64,000 bases of DNA from an uncultured Desulfobacter sp. GTDB lineage: Bacteria; Desulfobacterota; Desulfobacteria; Desulfobacterales; Desulfobacteraceae. Positions 1-9,255 of this stretch are shown here, one piece after another. The translations under genes and the position numbers were made by a program. The stretch lies in NCBI RefSeq assembly GCF_963664415.1, contig NZ_OY761440.1, forward strand, positions 682,001 to 746,000, read 5' to 3'. The notes beneath the pieces are model-generated. The model ran no database searches. It had not been told where the DNA came from and saw only the letters and a program-made list of their open reading frames with translations. Position 1 is the stretch's first letter, and each line of letters starts with the position of its first letter.

Positions 1-190
1 AGTGTCGCATAAATCCCGTCAAGCCGGCCCAGTGTCGGGACTTTCCTGCCAAATGGCGATTTTCGGATTTTGAACACATCTGTGAATGGGCACGAAAAAA
101 CAAAATATCGCCCAACCAGATATAATCATTCATATATTTACAAAAATGCCATAAAGCCTGCATAGTTGACTTAATGGCGCTTCAAGTTTT
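1..190. other. intergenic stretch, no gene seen
   Basis: Together with the repeat at 191-290 and the yedF leader this makes up 352 bases without a gene. I see no convincing reading frame, RNA gene or terminator here. The first 50 bases hold two copies of AGTGTCG and are fairly GC-rich, which could be the tail of something that begins outside the window. Confidence 0.5.
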
Positions 191-290
191 AAATAACGAC
201 CATGGGCCAACTTGGTCTATCAGCACCCAGGCCCGGCCCACAACAAAACATGAAAGGAACTCAGCAACTTGTTGGTACTTTCATATAAAA
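191..290 (-). repeat. palindromic repeat family A, copy 1 (reverse orientation)
   Basis: This is a single unit of a dispersed repeat made of two hairpins. One has arms of the form GGGCC..CCTGG and CCA..GGCCC around a loop containing GATAGA. The other has GAAAG/CTTTC-type arms. Read on the minus strand it closely matches the forward copies at 13088-13265 and 23378-23473, including the shared blocks ATGTTTTGTTGTGGGC and TGATAGACCA. It lies just upstream of yedF. Confidence 0.75.
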
Positions 291-352
291 TTCAAATCTA
301 TTACATAGACACAACCAATAAACCTTCCCTTACAAGGAGAAATTAAAATAAA

Positions 353-982
353 ATGATGAAAGAACTTGACTGCAGAAAAATGGATTGTCCGGCACCGGTA
401 CTGGAAACAAAAAAATGCCTGGAGAATGAACCGCTGTCACAAATCCGGGTTCTGGTGGACAATGATGCCGCTATTGAAAACGTGAGCCGATTTTTAACCT
501 ATGCAGGATTTGAAGTTGGTGTGGAATCAGACGGAACCATGTCTGTTGTGGAAGGCACCCGGGACCAGGCTGATGCCGTTAAACTCTCTTCTGGACCAAC
601 AGGACAGCCGGCATCCAGCTCAGAGTCATCTGACAACAACAGCTCGGCAAAAATCATGGTGATGGCGGCTTCCAATAAATTTGGCGTTGGGGATGATGAA
701 CTAGGCGCAAAGCTGATGATCAATTTCATTAAAACCCTTAAAGAAATGGGCAAGGATCTGTGGAGATTGGTTTTTGTCAACCATGGGGTCACCCTTGCTA
801 CGATGGATTCTGCAGTGCTTGATGACCTGCGTGAACTGGAAGCATCCGGTGTCACCATTCTTGTGTGCGGCACCTGCCTGACCCACCTGGATCTCATGGA
901 GAAAAAGGCCATTGGCCAGACCACCAATATGCTGGATATCGTTACGGCCATGCAGTTGGCCGACAAAGTGATCAACTTATGA
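353..982 (+). CDS. yedF: YedF-type selenium metabolism protein (TusA + DsrE-like)
   Basis: This 209-aa protein has two domains. The N-terminal TusA/SirA-like sulfurtransferase domain (about residues 4-70) carries the CPAP active-site motif at residues 12-15. A Ser-rich linker (about 83-100) follows, then a C-terminal DsrE-like domain with a CGTC motif near residue 166. Two-domain proteins of this build are annotated as YedF and co-occur with selenium use. The exact reaction is unsettled, and sulfur or selenium relay is the usual guess. An AAGGAG box lies 13-15 bases before the ATGATG start, so either Met could be used. No selD or selA is visible nearby. The stop codon abuts the stop of the convergent gene with no terminator between them. 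Confidence 0.85.
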   Translation: MMKELDCRKMDCPAPVLETKKCLENEPLSQIRVLVDNDAAIENVSRFLTYAGFEVGVESDGTMSVVEGTRDQADAVKLSSGPTGQPASSSESSDNNSSAKIMVMAASNKFGVGDDELGAKLMINFIKTLKEMGKDLWRLVFVNHGVTLATMDSAVLDDLRELEASGVTILVCGTCLTHLDLMEKKAIGQTTNMLDIVTAMQLADKVINL

Positions 983-2272
983 TCAATTTTTGGTTACAAA
1001 AAAATCGTCAATGATGTGATCGGCTTTCAGGCGGTTGCCGTAAGTCTGGGCACTTTTCTGGTCCGTGAAGTCAGACACACGGACCAGATACCAGGTTTTG
1101 CCCCCACCGTCCGTCACCTTCATGGAGGCCTGAATCCCCTTCTGGGCAAGGAGTGTCATATATTTATCGGCATGACCTTTTTTATGATAAGCCGCCACCT
1201 GTATGGTAAACGGTTTTGGAATCACGAACTTTATCTGCCGGGCAGGCTGCTCCGCGGTCTTAAACATGTGTGAAACCGTGCCCCATACAAAAAAAACCAA
1301 CCCGATACCGATGCAGGCAATGACTATGCCACGCACCCGGCCCCACCATCTTTCCCGGACCTGACTCAAACCGGCATAAATTCTGTCTTCCAGACGTCCC
1401 CGCGCAGTGCCATCTTTAAATGCATGGTCATCCAGACGGTCCAAGCGATCATCGTTGTCTTGATCCCCGGACATAAATGTTGTCAACTCAAGTCTTTCGT
1501 CCCCAAGGGTATCCGATCCCGATTCCGCAATTCCTATCTCCGGTTCCGATCCAGGCTTGTCCAGGCTTACAAACATCGTGCCTTGAATCGTTTGTACCCG
1601 TTTCTGATCCTCTTGGGATGCATCTTTATCCCCGTCTGTCAAATCCAGAAAGGACTGGTACAGACGCCTTGCTGAAAAATCCATCCGCCCCTGGTCTAAA
1701 AACACATCCACCAGTATCCGGCAAAGCTCAGGGTCTGCATACCAGCTATCGGCCAATGCCGTAAGTATGGACTGGGAAAATGTTCCGGGTATATCCTGAT
1801 CCTGAAAGCGTTCAAGCCAAAATCGGGCAAGACTTCCGTCTTTGGGGTGCTGTGCCAGCCAGACGCCGGCAGCGCTCTGGATCTCCCGACGCCGGCTGCC
1901 CGATGCCAGGTAAAATCGAGCCAGACAAGAAATGAGCACGGCCTCCGCCCGCCGTGCAGCCAGAGGTGATATCCAGGCGCTGTCAAAAATTCGGACTGCC
2001 CGGATAAACTTTTTTTCAGCCCGGGAGGCAATGCCGGATTGCTCCAACAATTGAGCGTCCCGGACCAAGCCCCTGATGCGCCAGAGCCCTGCAATATCCA
2101 TAATTACGCCGAGACCCAAGCCGAAAAACAGATACATCAAAACAATAAACACCGAAGCAGGCATATCCGAAAGCCATCCGGTCAACCGGGGAAACAAAAG
2201 AAACCCCGAAGGCAGCACCATCAAGGTTGTCATCCAAAACCGAATGCTGATATTCTGGGCAATGCGGATCAT
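983..2272 (-). CDS. membrane protein with C-terminal SPOR domain
   Basis: This 429-aa protein has hydrophobic segments near residues 14-30 and 39-62, a long soluble helical region with many Arg/Ala (about 70-210, possibly TPR-like), an acidic low-complexity linker, another membrane segment near 313-331, and a C-terminal SPOR-like domain (about 352-429) opening with FTIQVAAY. SPOR domains bind denuded peptidoglycan at division sites, which suggests an envelope or division role. It lies one base downstream of the class A PBP gene, so the two are probably co-transcribed and both may act on the cell wall. The function of the middle region is not recognisable. Confidence 0.7.
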   Translation of the reverse strand: MIRIAQNISIRFWMTTLMVLPSGFLLFPRLTGWLSDMPASVFIVLMYLFFGLGLGVIMDIAGLWRIRGLVRDAQLLEQSGIASRAEKKFIRAVRIFDSAWISPLAARRAEAVLISCLARFYLASGSRRREIQSAAGVWLAQHPKDGSLARFWLERFQDQDIPGTFSQSILTALADSWYADPELCRILVDVFLDQGRMDFSARRLYQSFLDLTDGDKDASQEDQKRVQTIQGTMFVSLDKPGSEPEIGIAESGSDTLGDERLELTTFMSGDQDNDDRLDRLDDHAFKDGTARGRLEDRIYAGLSQVRERWWGRVRGIVIACIGIGLVFFVWGTVSHMFKTAEQPARQIKFVIPKPFTIQVAAYHKKGHADKYMTLLAQKGIQASMKVTDGGGKTWYLVRVSDFTDQKSAQTYGNRLKADHIIDDFFVTKN

Positions 2273-2273
2273 A

Positions 2274-4313
2274 TTAATATTCCCCGCAGGGATTTTGACC
2301 TTTTTTCAAGGCCACTTGAATGGTAGCGTCAGGGTCTGCCGCGGGTTGTGGCGCATCCGTATCATCAGGCATATTCTGATTTTTCCCAAAACCGACAGGA
2401 CATCCCGTGGTTTTCTCCACCGTTTCATACCGGATATCCGAAGGGATCAAAAAATCACGTTCCGGCTCACCTTTCATGGCCCGGATCATAAAATCCGTCC
2501 AGATGGGTACTGCCCCGCGCCCCCCGGTAATCCCCCTGCGATTTTTATCTTTCATTTTTCTTTTTTTATCGTAGCCGGTCCAAACAGATACACAAAGGGA
2601 CGGCGTAAACCCGGTGAACCAGGCATCATTATAATTATCCGTGGTGCCGGTCTTCCCGGCAGCCGGACGCTTAAATCCCAGCTTCCGGATGCCTCTGCCC
2701 GATCCAAAGTCCACAACGCCTTCCATCATATCCACCACCTGGAAAGCTGTTGCCGTATCCAATACCCTGCGATCCTTGACAATATGTTCAAAAAGGACCC
2801 GCCCTCTTGCGTCTTCAACCCGCCAAAACAAAAATGGGGTATGGTAAATACCCAGGGAGGCCAACGTGGAAAATCCGGCGGCCATGTCCATGACGCTGAC
2901 CTCAGACGTACCAAGTGCCAGGGAATATACCGGTTTCAAGGGGCTTTTAACACCACAGGACCGGGCCACATCCACCACGGCAGCAGGCCCCACATCTACA
3001 ACCACCTGGGCCGCAATGGTGTTCACCGAATGGATCAAAGCCTGTTTGAGGATCATGGGACCTCTGAATTTTCTTTCAAAATTCTGGGGGTACCAGTCGG
3101 CTGCCCCTCTAATGGGAATGCCCACAGGCTTGTCCTGGAACACGCTGGCCGGATGCAATTTTTTATCCCTGAAAGCAGTGTAGTACAAAAAAGGTTTAAA
3201 CCCGCTGCCGGCCTGGCGCTTACTGTTCACAGCCCGGTTGAATTCACTGGCATAATAATCCCTGCCGCCGACCATGGTCCTAACAGCGCCGCTGGCGGTA
3301 TCGATGGCCACCAGCGCAGCCTGGGGTTTTTCTTTGACCGCTTCATCCAGCCCCATAAGTTCATCAAGCCGGTTCATACCTTCCATTACCGCAGTACGGG
3401 CATCGGCCTGACATCTTGAATCCATGGTGGAATAAACTTTAATGCCGCCATGATACACCACATCCTCGCCGTACATGTCGACAAGCTTTTGGATCATGGC
3501 ATCCAGAAAATAACTGCCGGTGCGGGCATCTTTGCGTCCATCGTGCAGGTCAGGTCGAACGGCATCGATTTTGGCTGCCGTATCTGCAGTGATAAACCCG
3601 GCCGCCACCATGCGGCTTAACACCACCTTGCGCCTTACAAGTGCCTCATCATAATGCCGAAAAGGATTGTACTGGGAGGGAGATTTGGGCAGTCCTGCAA
3701 GCAGCGCAGCTTCGGCCAGGGTCAAGTCCTGGGCGGATTTATCAAAATACATGCGGGCCGCACGCTCAACGCCCTGGGCCCCGGCCCCGAAATGGATCTG
3801 ATTGATATATGCCTCAAGAATCTGCTCCTTGGTATTTGCCTGCTCAATCTGGAACGCAACCAGCATTTCCTTGAATTTACGCTGCCAGGTCTTCTCAAAA
3901 CTGAAAAACAGATTTTTGGCCAGTTGCTGGGTAATGGTTGAAGCTCCCTGAATCCGGCCGGGTTCAAACAGGGTAATATACAGGGCCTTAAACAGACGCA
4001 ACTTATTTACACCATGATGCTCAAAAAATCTGTGGTCCTCGGTGGCGACAATGGCGTTGAGGAAATCAGCAGAGACCATGTCCAGGGAAACGGATGTCTT
4101 CTCTCCAAGGGCAAGGAGCACCTGGCCGTCAGCGGCATAGATCAGGCTTTGGGGGGTTTCAATAATACGGTTTAAAGGTGAAGGCAGTTTAGGCAGGTTT
4201 TGGGAAATATGAAAAACCATCAAGCTGCCTGCCGCGGCCATGAGACCCGCAGCAAAAAGTCCGGTATAAAACATCAGTCGCACCAATAAAACCAGCCGTG
4301 AAAACAGTCGCAT
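2274..4313 (-). CDS. class A penicillin-binding protein (PBP1a type)
   Basis: Bifunctional peptidoglycan synthase of 679 aa from the preferred start. An N-terminal membrane anchor (about 10-35) precedes a GT51 glycosyltransferase with EDHRFFEHHG near residue 92 and a TITQQLAKN motif. The transpeptidase domain has the SGFK nucleophile motif near 370, SVN near 429 and KTGT near 554. I chose the ATG at 4311-4313 because it overlaps the stop of the upstream gene by one base (TGATG), suggesting translational coupling, and AGAAGG precedes it. An alternative start 15 codons upstream (4358) would run inside the neighbouring gene. It acts on the outer face of the cytoplasmic membrane using lipid II. 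Confidence 0.9.
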   Translation of the reverse strand: MRLFSRLVLLVRLMFYTGLFAAGLMAAAGSLMVFHISQNLPKLPSPLNRIIETPQSLIYAADGQVLLALGEKTSVSLDMVSADFLNAIVATEDHRFFEHHGVNKLRLFKALYITLFEPGRIQGASTITQQLAKNLFFSFEKTWQRKFKEMLVAFQIEQANTKEQILEAYINQIHFGAGAQGVERAARMYFDKSAQDLTLAEAALLAGLPKSPSQYNPFRHYDEALVRRKVVLSRMVAAGFITADTAAKIDAVRPDLHDGRKDARTGSYFLDAMIQKLVDMYGEDVVYHGGIKVYSTMDSRCQADARTAVMEGMNRLDELMGLDEAVKEKPQAALVAIDTASGAVRTMVGGRDYYASEFNRAVNSKRQAGSGFKPFLYYTAFRDKKLHPASVFQDKPVGIPIRGAADWYPQNFERKFRGPMILKQALIHSVNTIAAQVVVDVGPAAVVDVARSCGVKSPLKPVYSLALGTSEVSVMDMAAGFSTLASLGIYHTPFLFWRVEDARGRVLFEHIVKDRRVLDTATAFQVVDMMEGVVDFGSGRGIRKLGFKRPAAGKTGTTDNYNDAWFTGFTPSLCVSVWTGYDKKRKMKDKNRRGITGGRGAVPIWTDFMIRAMKGEPERDFLIPSDIRYETVEKTTGCPVGFGKNQNMPDDTDAPQPAADPDATIQVALKKGQNPCGEY

Positions 4314-5191
4314 CAGCCTTCTGCCTTGAGCATCAGCATCAACTGCCAGACAGCCCATTCCCTGGCTTTGACTTCCACGACACAGGTTTCACCCAGATGC
4401 TGGAATTCAAATCCCAAACCGATAAAACCGTCCTGAACGGCATTGCCCACCCCCACCCGCTCAAGAAGACCTTTTTCAGACAACAGATCTTGTGTATCCA
4501 GAATCAGATCAGATCTCATATCTCCAGGCAGCCTTGAAACGGCTGTAAAGAAAAGGGAGGCCGGATAAATCCTGCCAAAAAATTCAGGGACATTATCCAG
4601 GGTGCCAGGGATTATGGATCGACTGCCGTTGTTACCCAAAATCTGGGCATCCAGGTCCACCTGCTGAACCACACGGTTCCGGGTATCAATAAAAAAAATT
4701 TTTATACCGCCCATGCGGCCTTCGCAAAAAATCCGATCCGTGACGCCGCCGTTAAGCAGCCATACCAGACGCATCGGGTCTACCACACGCCTGCGGCGGT
4801 AGGCAGGTAAAGCCAGATACAACTCCCTGAACCGATCCTTGTCCAGGTTTGCCCACTCCCCTGGCCCCAATTTAGCCGCAAGATCTGCAAATGAATCTGC
4901 TCTCCGCACCGTTTGTCCGGCACGTTCTCGATCAAGCGCCAGTTGATCCAAAGATTGCATGGCACTGACCATATGGCGCCCTGCATCCCAGATAGCACCA
5001 TTTTCAGGCCGGGCGTCATTGGTGGACGACAGATAATTGCCCACCAGACGTTCACACCAGTCAAAACGAAATTCAGCGGCAACAAGAATAGAGGAGATCA
5101 ATAAAACAGCCAGATTTAAAACTGAACAGGTCCGTTTAAAACACTCTTCCGGGGTCCCCGGCCCATACCAGTTTTGCATGCGCAGATTCAT
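4313..5191 (-). CDS. unrecognised protein with N-terminal membrane anchor
   Basis: A 292-aa protein that I do not recognise. One hydrophobic stretch (about 24-40) could be an uncleaved anchor. The rest looks soluble, mixed alpha/beta, with no obvious catalytic motif. It is sandwiched between a zinc-ribbon/receiver-like protein gene (11 bases upstream) and the PBP gene (one-base stop/start overlap downstream), so it belongs to a minus-strand operon that also carries two PilT-type ATPases. This context hints at an envelope or pilus-related role, which is inference only. No strong ribosome-binding site precedes the first ATG, and the Met at residue 5 is an alternative start. Confidence 0.6.
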   Translation of the reverse strand: MNLRMQNWYGPGTPEECFKRTCSVLNLAVLLISSILVAAEFRFDWCERLVGNYLSSTNDARPENGAIWDAGRHMVSAMQSLDQLALDRERAGQTVRRADSFADLAAKLGPGEWANLDKDRFRELYLALPAYRRRRVVDPMRLVWLLNGGVTDRIFCEGRMGGIKIFFIDTRNRVVQQVDLDAQILGNNGSRSIIPGTLDNVPEFFGRIYPASLFFTAVSRLPGDMRSDLILDTQDLLSEKGLLERVGVGNAVQDGFIGLGFEFQHLGETCVVEVKAREWAVWQLMLMLKAEG

Positions 5192-5202
5192 AAAAAAAAA
5201 GG

Positions 5203-5838
5203 TTATGCTTTGCCCACAGCTTTCATTGAATCGTTGAACACAGCATACATCTGTTCATGTTCAGACAGGGCCACGGCTAAAACATCATTCACCAAGGAGG
5301 CGTCTTCCATCTCAAGGTCCTGGGATTTTATCACATAATTTGCACTGAGATTCAATGCCGTCATGGCATTACCGGTCTCAAACCCCGGACCAAGCCGGAT
5401 AAGACAGATCTTGCGGCGAAGGAACATATCCATATTGTTCATATATGCAGTTATGATCTTGTCAGTATCAAAGGCATCATCTATCACCACCAGCGGGTAG
5501 ACATAATATTCAAGATTTTTCAATGCCTGGGCCTGTGTATCCGGCACATGGGCTTTCAATCCGACATTTTCAAGGCCGGCCATAATCCGATTTCGCCCAA
5601 GACTCGGTGCGATACAGACCAGGGCCTGGTTCCCACCGCCGGCCTGAAGCATAGAAACATCGGAACCCATGTCGGCTATGTTCGGCTCAAAATCGGCAGC
5701 CCCGGCATTCCCGGCCGATGCCTTGACGGGAACAGAGGTCCCGCATTTGGGACATTTAAATGAAAAGTCCTTGTCTTTTGGTATCTTATCATCGGGCAAG
5801 TTGGCATTATTGCCGCATGACGGACAAGCAATCTTCAT
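5203..5838 (-). CDS. zinc-ribbon protein with receiver-like domain
   Basis: A 211-aa protein. The N-terminus has two Cys pairs, CPSC near residue 5 and CPKC near residue 29, in the spacing of an MJ0042-type zinc ribbon. After a linker, residues about 70-200 resemble a degenerate response-regulator receiver: a hydrophobic strand ending in VVIDD near 117 and a VIKSQ segment that could hold the conserved Lys, but no paired acidic residues at the first strand. It probably binds a partner rather than accepting phosphate. Its ATG overlaps the stop of the PilT-like gene (ATGA), with a GAGGAGG box upstream, so it is likely translated together with the pilus ATPase. Confidence 0.65.
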   Translation of the reverse strand: MKIACPSCGNNANLPDDKIPKDKDFSFKCPKCGTSVPVKASAGNAGAADFEPNIADMGSDVSMLQAGGGNQALVCIAPSLGRNRIMAGLENVGLKAHVPDTQAQALKNLEYYVYPLVVIDDAFDTDKIITAYMNNMDMFLRRKICLIRLGPGFETGNAMTALNLSANYVIKSQDLEMEDASLVNDVLAVALSEHEQMYAVFNDSMKAVGKA

Positions 5839-7013
5839 AATAGGTTATCCTCCTCTCCCCCATAACTGCGGTCAATTTCAAGGGACTCAATGCCACTGGT
5901 GGATTCACCCCTGGCACTTTTAATCCGGTCAAGCCCCCTGCCCACAATATCTTTGCGTGACGCATAGGCCATGGCCGTGTTTTCGTCTATCTTTCCTGTT
6001 TCATACAAACTTACAATGAACTCGTCAAAGGAAATCATCCCCTGGGCTTTACCGGCAACAATAATGTCATTAAAGGTCTTGCCTTCGGACTCTCCGTTTA
6101 AAATGCTGTCCTTGACTCGCAGGTTGGTAGCCATAATTTCAAAGGCTGCCACACGTCCCCCGCCCACCTTGGGCAAAAGCCGTTGGGCCACCACCCACCG
6201 AACAGTGTCGGCCAGACGAATGCGAATTTGGGTTTCCTCTTCCGTGGAAAACATGCCCAGTACACGGTTGATGGTCTGCCCGGCATCCACGGTATGCAGG
6301 GTGGAGACCACCAGGTGACCGGTCTCAGCGGCGGCCAGGCCGATTTCAACGGTTTCCCGGTCACGCATCTCGCCCACCAGAATAACCTTGGGGGCCTGGC
6401 GCAAAGCGGCCCGCAACCCCGAGGCAAAGGTGTCAAAATCCATACCCAACTCCCGCTGGTTAAACGTGGATCTTTTCTGAGTATGCTGATACTCTATGGG
6501 GTCTTCCAGGGTAATGACATGCACGGATTTGGTATCGTTAATCTTATCTAAAAGTGCGGCAAGTGAGGTTGATTTACCGGAACCTGTGGCACCTGTAACA
6601 AAAATGATACCATTCTTTTCCTCAGCCATTTTATGGAAACTTGCTGGCAAATTTAGCTTTTCAATGGTAGGGATAGCAGTTTCAAGCTTTCTTAATACAA
6701 TGGCATATTTGCCTGACCTGGAAAAAATGTTCACCCTAAATCTTGCCTTGGTACTCAGCTGGTAGGATAAATCACAGCTGCCTTCCCGCAGCAGCGTTTC
6801 AAGCTGTTTTCTATCATTATTGATAAGATTAAGCGCCAGAGCCTCGGTTTGAAACGGTGTCAGCACCTTGAATCCCGGCCCCAGATCGACAGGCAAAAGT
6901 TGGCCGGAACTTTCCACCTGAAGGGGCTTTCCCGGGGTAATATTTAAGTCCGACACATTATTGTGGGAATCCAGCATTTTTGTAAGGATATAATCAAGCT
7001 GCTGTTTTTTCAT
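5835..7013 (-). CDS. PilT/PilU-type twitching ATPase
   Basis: Cytoplasmic hexameric ATPase family that powers type IV pilus retraction. In 392 aa it shows a PAS-like N-terminal half, a Walker A GATGSGKST near residues 141-149, an EDPIEYQH Asp-box segment, a Walker B region ending VILVGEMRD and a His-box STLHTVDAG. A C-terminal extension of about 30 acidic and Ser-rich residues follows the core. It is a paralogue of the next gene upstream, 27 bases away. In many genomes such a pair is PilT plus PilU, and this one is the more divergent, PilU-like copy. No pilin or assembly genes lie in the window. AGGAG precedes the ATG. Confidence 0.85.
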   Translation of the reverse strand: MKKQQLDYILTKMLDSHNNVSDLNITPGKPLQVESSGQLLPVDLGPGFKVLTPFQTEALALNLINNDRKQLETLLREGSCDLSYQLSTKARFRVNIFSRSGKYAIVLRKLETAIPTIEKLNLPASFHKMAEEKNGIIFVTGATGSGKSTSLAALLDKINDTKSVHVITLEDPIEYQHTQKRSTFNQRELGMDFDTFASGLRAALRQAPKVILVGEMRDRETVEIGLAAAETGHLVVSTLHTVDAGQTINRVLGMFSTEEETQIRIRLADTVRWVVAQRLLPKVGGGRVAAFEIMATNLRVKDSILNGESEGKTFNDIIVAGKAQGMISFDEFIVSLYETGKIDENTAMAYASRKDIVGRGLDRIKSARGESTSGIESLEIDRSYGGEEDNLL

Positions 7014-7040
7014 GCCTTACTCCTATGATTGAACCGCTGA

Positions 7041-8123
7041 TTACGCTTCAGTAAAATCTGCAGGCGGCTTTTTAAGAAAAGGCCGGAACAGCGATTTGTT
7101 GTTTGCCTTTGAATAGGCATCATCGGCACCGACCTTTCCTTCTTTGTATAGCTTCATGATGGCATCGTCCAAAAGTTGCATCCCGTACTGCTTGCCGGTC
7201 TGGATCATGGAAGGAATCTGATGGGTTTTGGATTCGCGAATAAGATTTCGGACCGCAGGGGTTGCCACAAGGATTTCCAGTGCGGCACACCTACCCTTTT
7301 TGTCAATCCGTTTAAACAGCACCTGGGCCACGATGGCACGAAGGCCGTCTGACAGTGTGGATCGAATCTGGGCCTGTTCGCTGCTGGGAAAGACTTCAAC
7401 AAGCCTGTCCACGGTTTTATGAGCACTTGATGTATGCAAGGTACCAAATACCAGATGACCGGTAGAAGCCGCTTCAACAGCCAAAGAGATAGTTTCAAGA
7501 TCCCGAAGCTCACCCACCAGGATGATATCCGGATCCTCACGCAAGGCACCGCGAAGCGCCGAAGAAAAGGTTTTGGTATGGGTGCCCACCTCCCGGTGGT
7601 TCACAATACAGCCCTGACTTTTGTGAACAAACTCGATGGGATCTTCCACGGTAATAATATGGTCTTTTCTGTTTCTGTTGGCCTGGTCAATGATGGCGGC
7701 AAGAGTAGTTGATTTACCGGAACCGGTGGGCCCTGTAACCAGCACTAACCCCCTGGGCAAATCTGCCAGTTTCGAAATCACCGCCGGCAAACCCAGTGCT
7801 TCGGCTGTCAGGATGTTTGACGGAATTTCGCGGAACACAGCGGCTATACCGTTTTTCTGCATGAAATAATTGGCTCTGTAGCGGGCAAGGCCTGGAATCT
7901 CATATCCAAAGTCAACATCCCCGGTCTCTTCAAATTCCTTAATCTTTTCCTGGGAGGTGATCTCATAAAGCATGCCGCGCAGTTTGTCATTGGTCAATTT
8001 ATCGTATTTAATTCGCTCAATATCGCCGTGAAGTCTCAGCGCCGGCTGCTGTCCTGCAGTCAGGTGGAGGTCGGACGCCCCCTGATCATGCATAAGCTTG
8101 AAAAACGCATCAATTTCAGCCAT
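7041..8123 (-). CDS. pilT: PilT-type pilus retraction ATPase
   Basis: This 360-aa protein matches the usual PilT length and layout. The N-terminus has the characteristic ASDLHLTAG stretch. Walker A is GPTGSGKST near 131-139, followed by EDPIEFVH, VILVGELRD (Walker B) and the His box GTLHTSSA. It supplies the energy for retracting type IV pili. It heads a minus-strand operon continuing into the PilU-like ATPase, the zinc-ribbon protein, a membrane protein, the PBP and the SPOR protein. A good AAGGGGAAG box precedes the ATG. The upstream 313 bases hold a tandem copy of repeat family A and no other gene. Confidence 0.9.
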   Translation of the reverse strand: MAEIDAFFKLMHDQGASDLHLTAGQQPALRLHGDIERIKYDKLTNDKLRGMLYEITSQEKIKEFEETGDVDFGYEIPGLARYRANYFMQKNGIAAVFREIPSNILTAEALGLPAVISKLADLPRGLVLVTGPTGSGKSTTLAAIIDQANRNRKDHIITVEDPIEFVHKSQGCIVNHREVGTHTKTFSSALRGALREDPDIILVGELRDLETISLAVEAASTGHLVFGTLHTSSAHKTVDRLVEVFPSSEQAQIRSTLSDGLRAIVAQVLFKRIDKKGRCAALEILVATPAVRNLIRESKTHQIPSMIQTGKQYGMQLLDDAIMKLYKEGKVGADDAYSKANNKSLFRPFLKKPPADFTEA

Positions 8124-8233
8124 TTCTTCCCCTTATATTTTATCGTTTGCCCCCTGAACGGAGAATATTGGAAACGCCTGCCCACAACGCAACACAGCCC
8201 TCTACGATAAGGGCGTACCATCAAACGCGTTAT

Positions 8234-8431
8234 GTGAAACAAAATAACGTATTAAATTACTTTTTATGTTTCGTTATGGGTTGAGCCTGGGTGTATATTT
8301 TTGAATCAGCCCTGCCCATTGATATTATATACGAAAGTCTGTGTAATCTACACAAACTTTTCAACATTCGTTTTGGGCTGAGCCTGGGTGTAGTAAATTA
8401 GACCAAGGACGGCCCATGGCCGTTATTTAAA
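8234..8431 (+). repeat. palindromic repeat family A, tandem double unit
   Basis: Two successive units each show the GGGCTGAGCCTGGGTG block followed by a partner arm (AGCCCTGCCC in the first, GACGGCCCATGG in the second). They are joined by the GAAAG..CTTTC-type arm pair. The right end GGCCGTTATTTAA matches the end of copy 1. This repeat fills most of the gap between pilT and the divIVA stop. A transcript would fold into two strong hairpins, so it could act as a transcript-end stabiliser for the divIVA mRNA. That role is inference. Confidence 0.75.
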
Positions 8432-8436
8432 AGAAA

Positions 8437-8937
8437 TCAGGCCCGACGGATAAACTTCAGGGCCGTGTCTGATTCGTCGGCCGCTTTATTTTCTTCTTTG
8501 GTCATCTCGAGCAGTTTTGAATGTGACTCAAGCACCGAACTAATCTGCATTTCAAGCTGGATCCGCTGGCGTTTAAGTTCCGTAATATCGCTGTGCAACT
8601 GGGAAAGCCGTTTGTGGGCCTGGTTCAAAATTTTTTCAGCCTGAACTTCTGCGTTGGCAATAATGACCTGGGCTGATTTTTCCGCATTATCCTTCATCTG
8701 CTCCAAGACCTTCTGCGACTGAATCATGGCATTTTTCATTGATTCTTCGCGTTTTCTATAGCCCTGGTTTTCCAAATTCAACCGATGATGCTCCTGCCTG
8801 AGCTTTTCCAAGGCAGATTCCTGGGATTCAAGCTCCCTTGCCACTTTCTCAAGGAAAGCATCCACTTCCTGTACGTCAAAACCTCTGAAACGAGTAGAAA
8901 ATTCTTTTTGTTTGATCACCAGTGGGGTAACGCCCAT
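8437..8937 (-). CDS. DivIVA-domain protein
   Basis: A 166-aa protein beginning with the typical DivIVA N-terminus: a short region with PLVIKQKEFSTRFRGFD followed by VDAFLEKV. The rest is almost entirely predicted coiled coil (about 28-150) rich in Glu, Lys and Gln. Family members bind curved membrane and organise cell poles or septa. In this group of bacteria they often sit next to yggT, as here, where yggT is 21 bases upstream. AAAGGAG lies just before the ATG. The C-terminus is short and has no extra domain. Confidence 0.85.
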   Translation of the reverse strand: MGVTPLVIKQKEFSTRFRGFDVQEVDAFLEKVARELESQESALEKLRQEHHRLNLENQGYRKREESMKNAMIQSQKVLEQMKDNAEKSAQVIIANAEVQAEKILNQAHKRLSQLHSDITELKRQRIQLEMQISSVLESHSKLLEMTKEENKAADESDTALKFIRRA

Positions 8938-8958
8938 TAGTAAACTCCTTTGTGGTTA

Positions 8959-9255
8959 TTACATCGAACGGGCCAGGCCAATGAGACTCTTTACAACAAA
9001 ATTTTGAAGAAAAATAATAACTAAAAATACAACTATCGGGGACATATCCAGTCCCCCAAAGTTCACTGGAAGATGTTTGCGGATCTGGTAAAATACGGGT
9101 TCCGTTGCCTTGCGAAGGAATCGGACGATGGGGTTGTACGGATCCGGATTCACCCAGGACAAAACGGCCGAAGCAATAACAATCCACATATAAATATTTA
9201 AAGCATAGTCAAGAACAATGGCAACCGCCATGAAAAGATTGGACAATATCAGCAT
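8959..9255 (-). CDS. YggT family membrane protein
   Basis: A 98-aa integral membrane protein with two YggT-type hydrophobic blocks (about 4-30 and 66-92) and the conserved SWVNPDPYNPIVRFLR stretch near residues 34-49 between them. The biochemical role of YggT is unclear. In several lineages the gene is linked to division or envelope genes, consistent with divIVA directly downstream. The 274 bases between this start and the divergent helicase gene contain no further gene that I can support. Confidence 0.85.
   Translation of the reverse strand: MLILSNLFMAVAIVLDYALNIYMWIVIASAVLSWVNPDPYNPIVRFLRKATEPVFYQIRKHLPVNFGGLDMSPIVVFLVIIFLQNFVVKSLIGLARSM

Noticed and set aside
2076..3419. 447-codon open frame on the plus strand
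   Set aside because: It lies antisense to the SPOR and penicillin-binding protein genes, whose motifs are intact. Its translation is rich in His, Pro, Arg and Ile with no domain, as expected for an antisense shadow.
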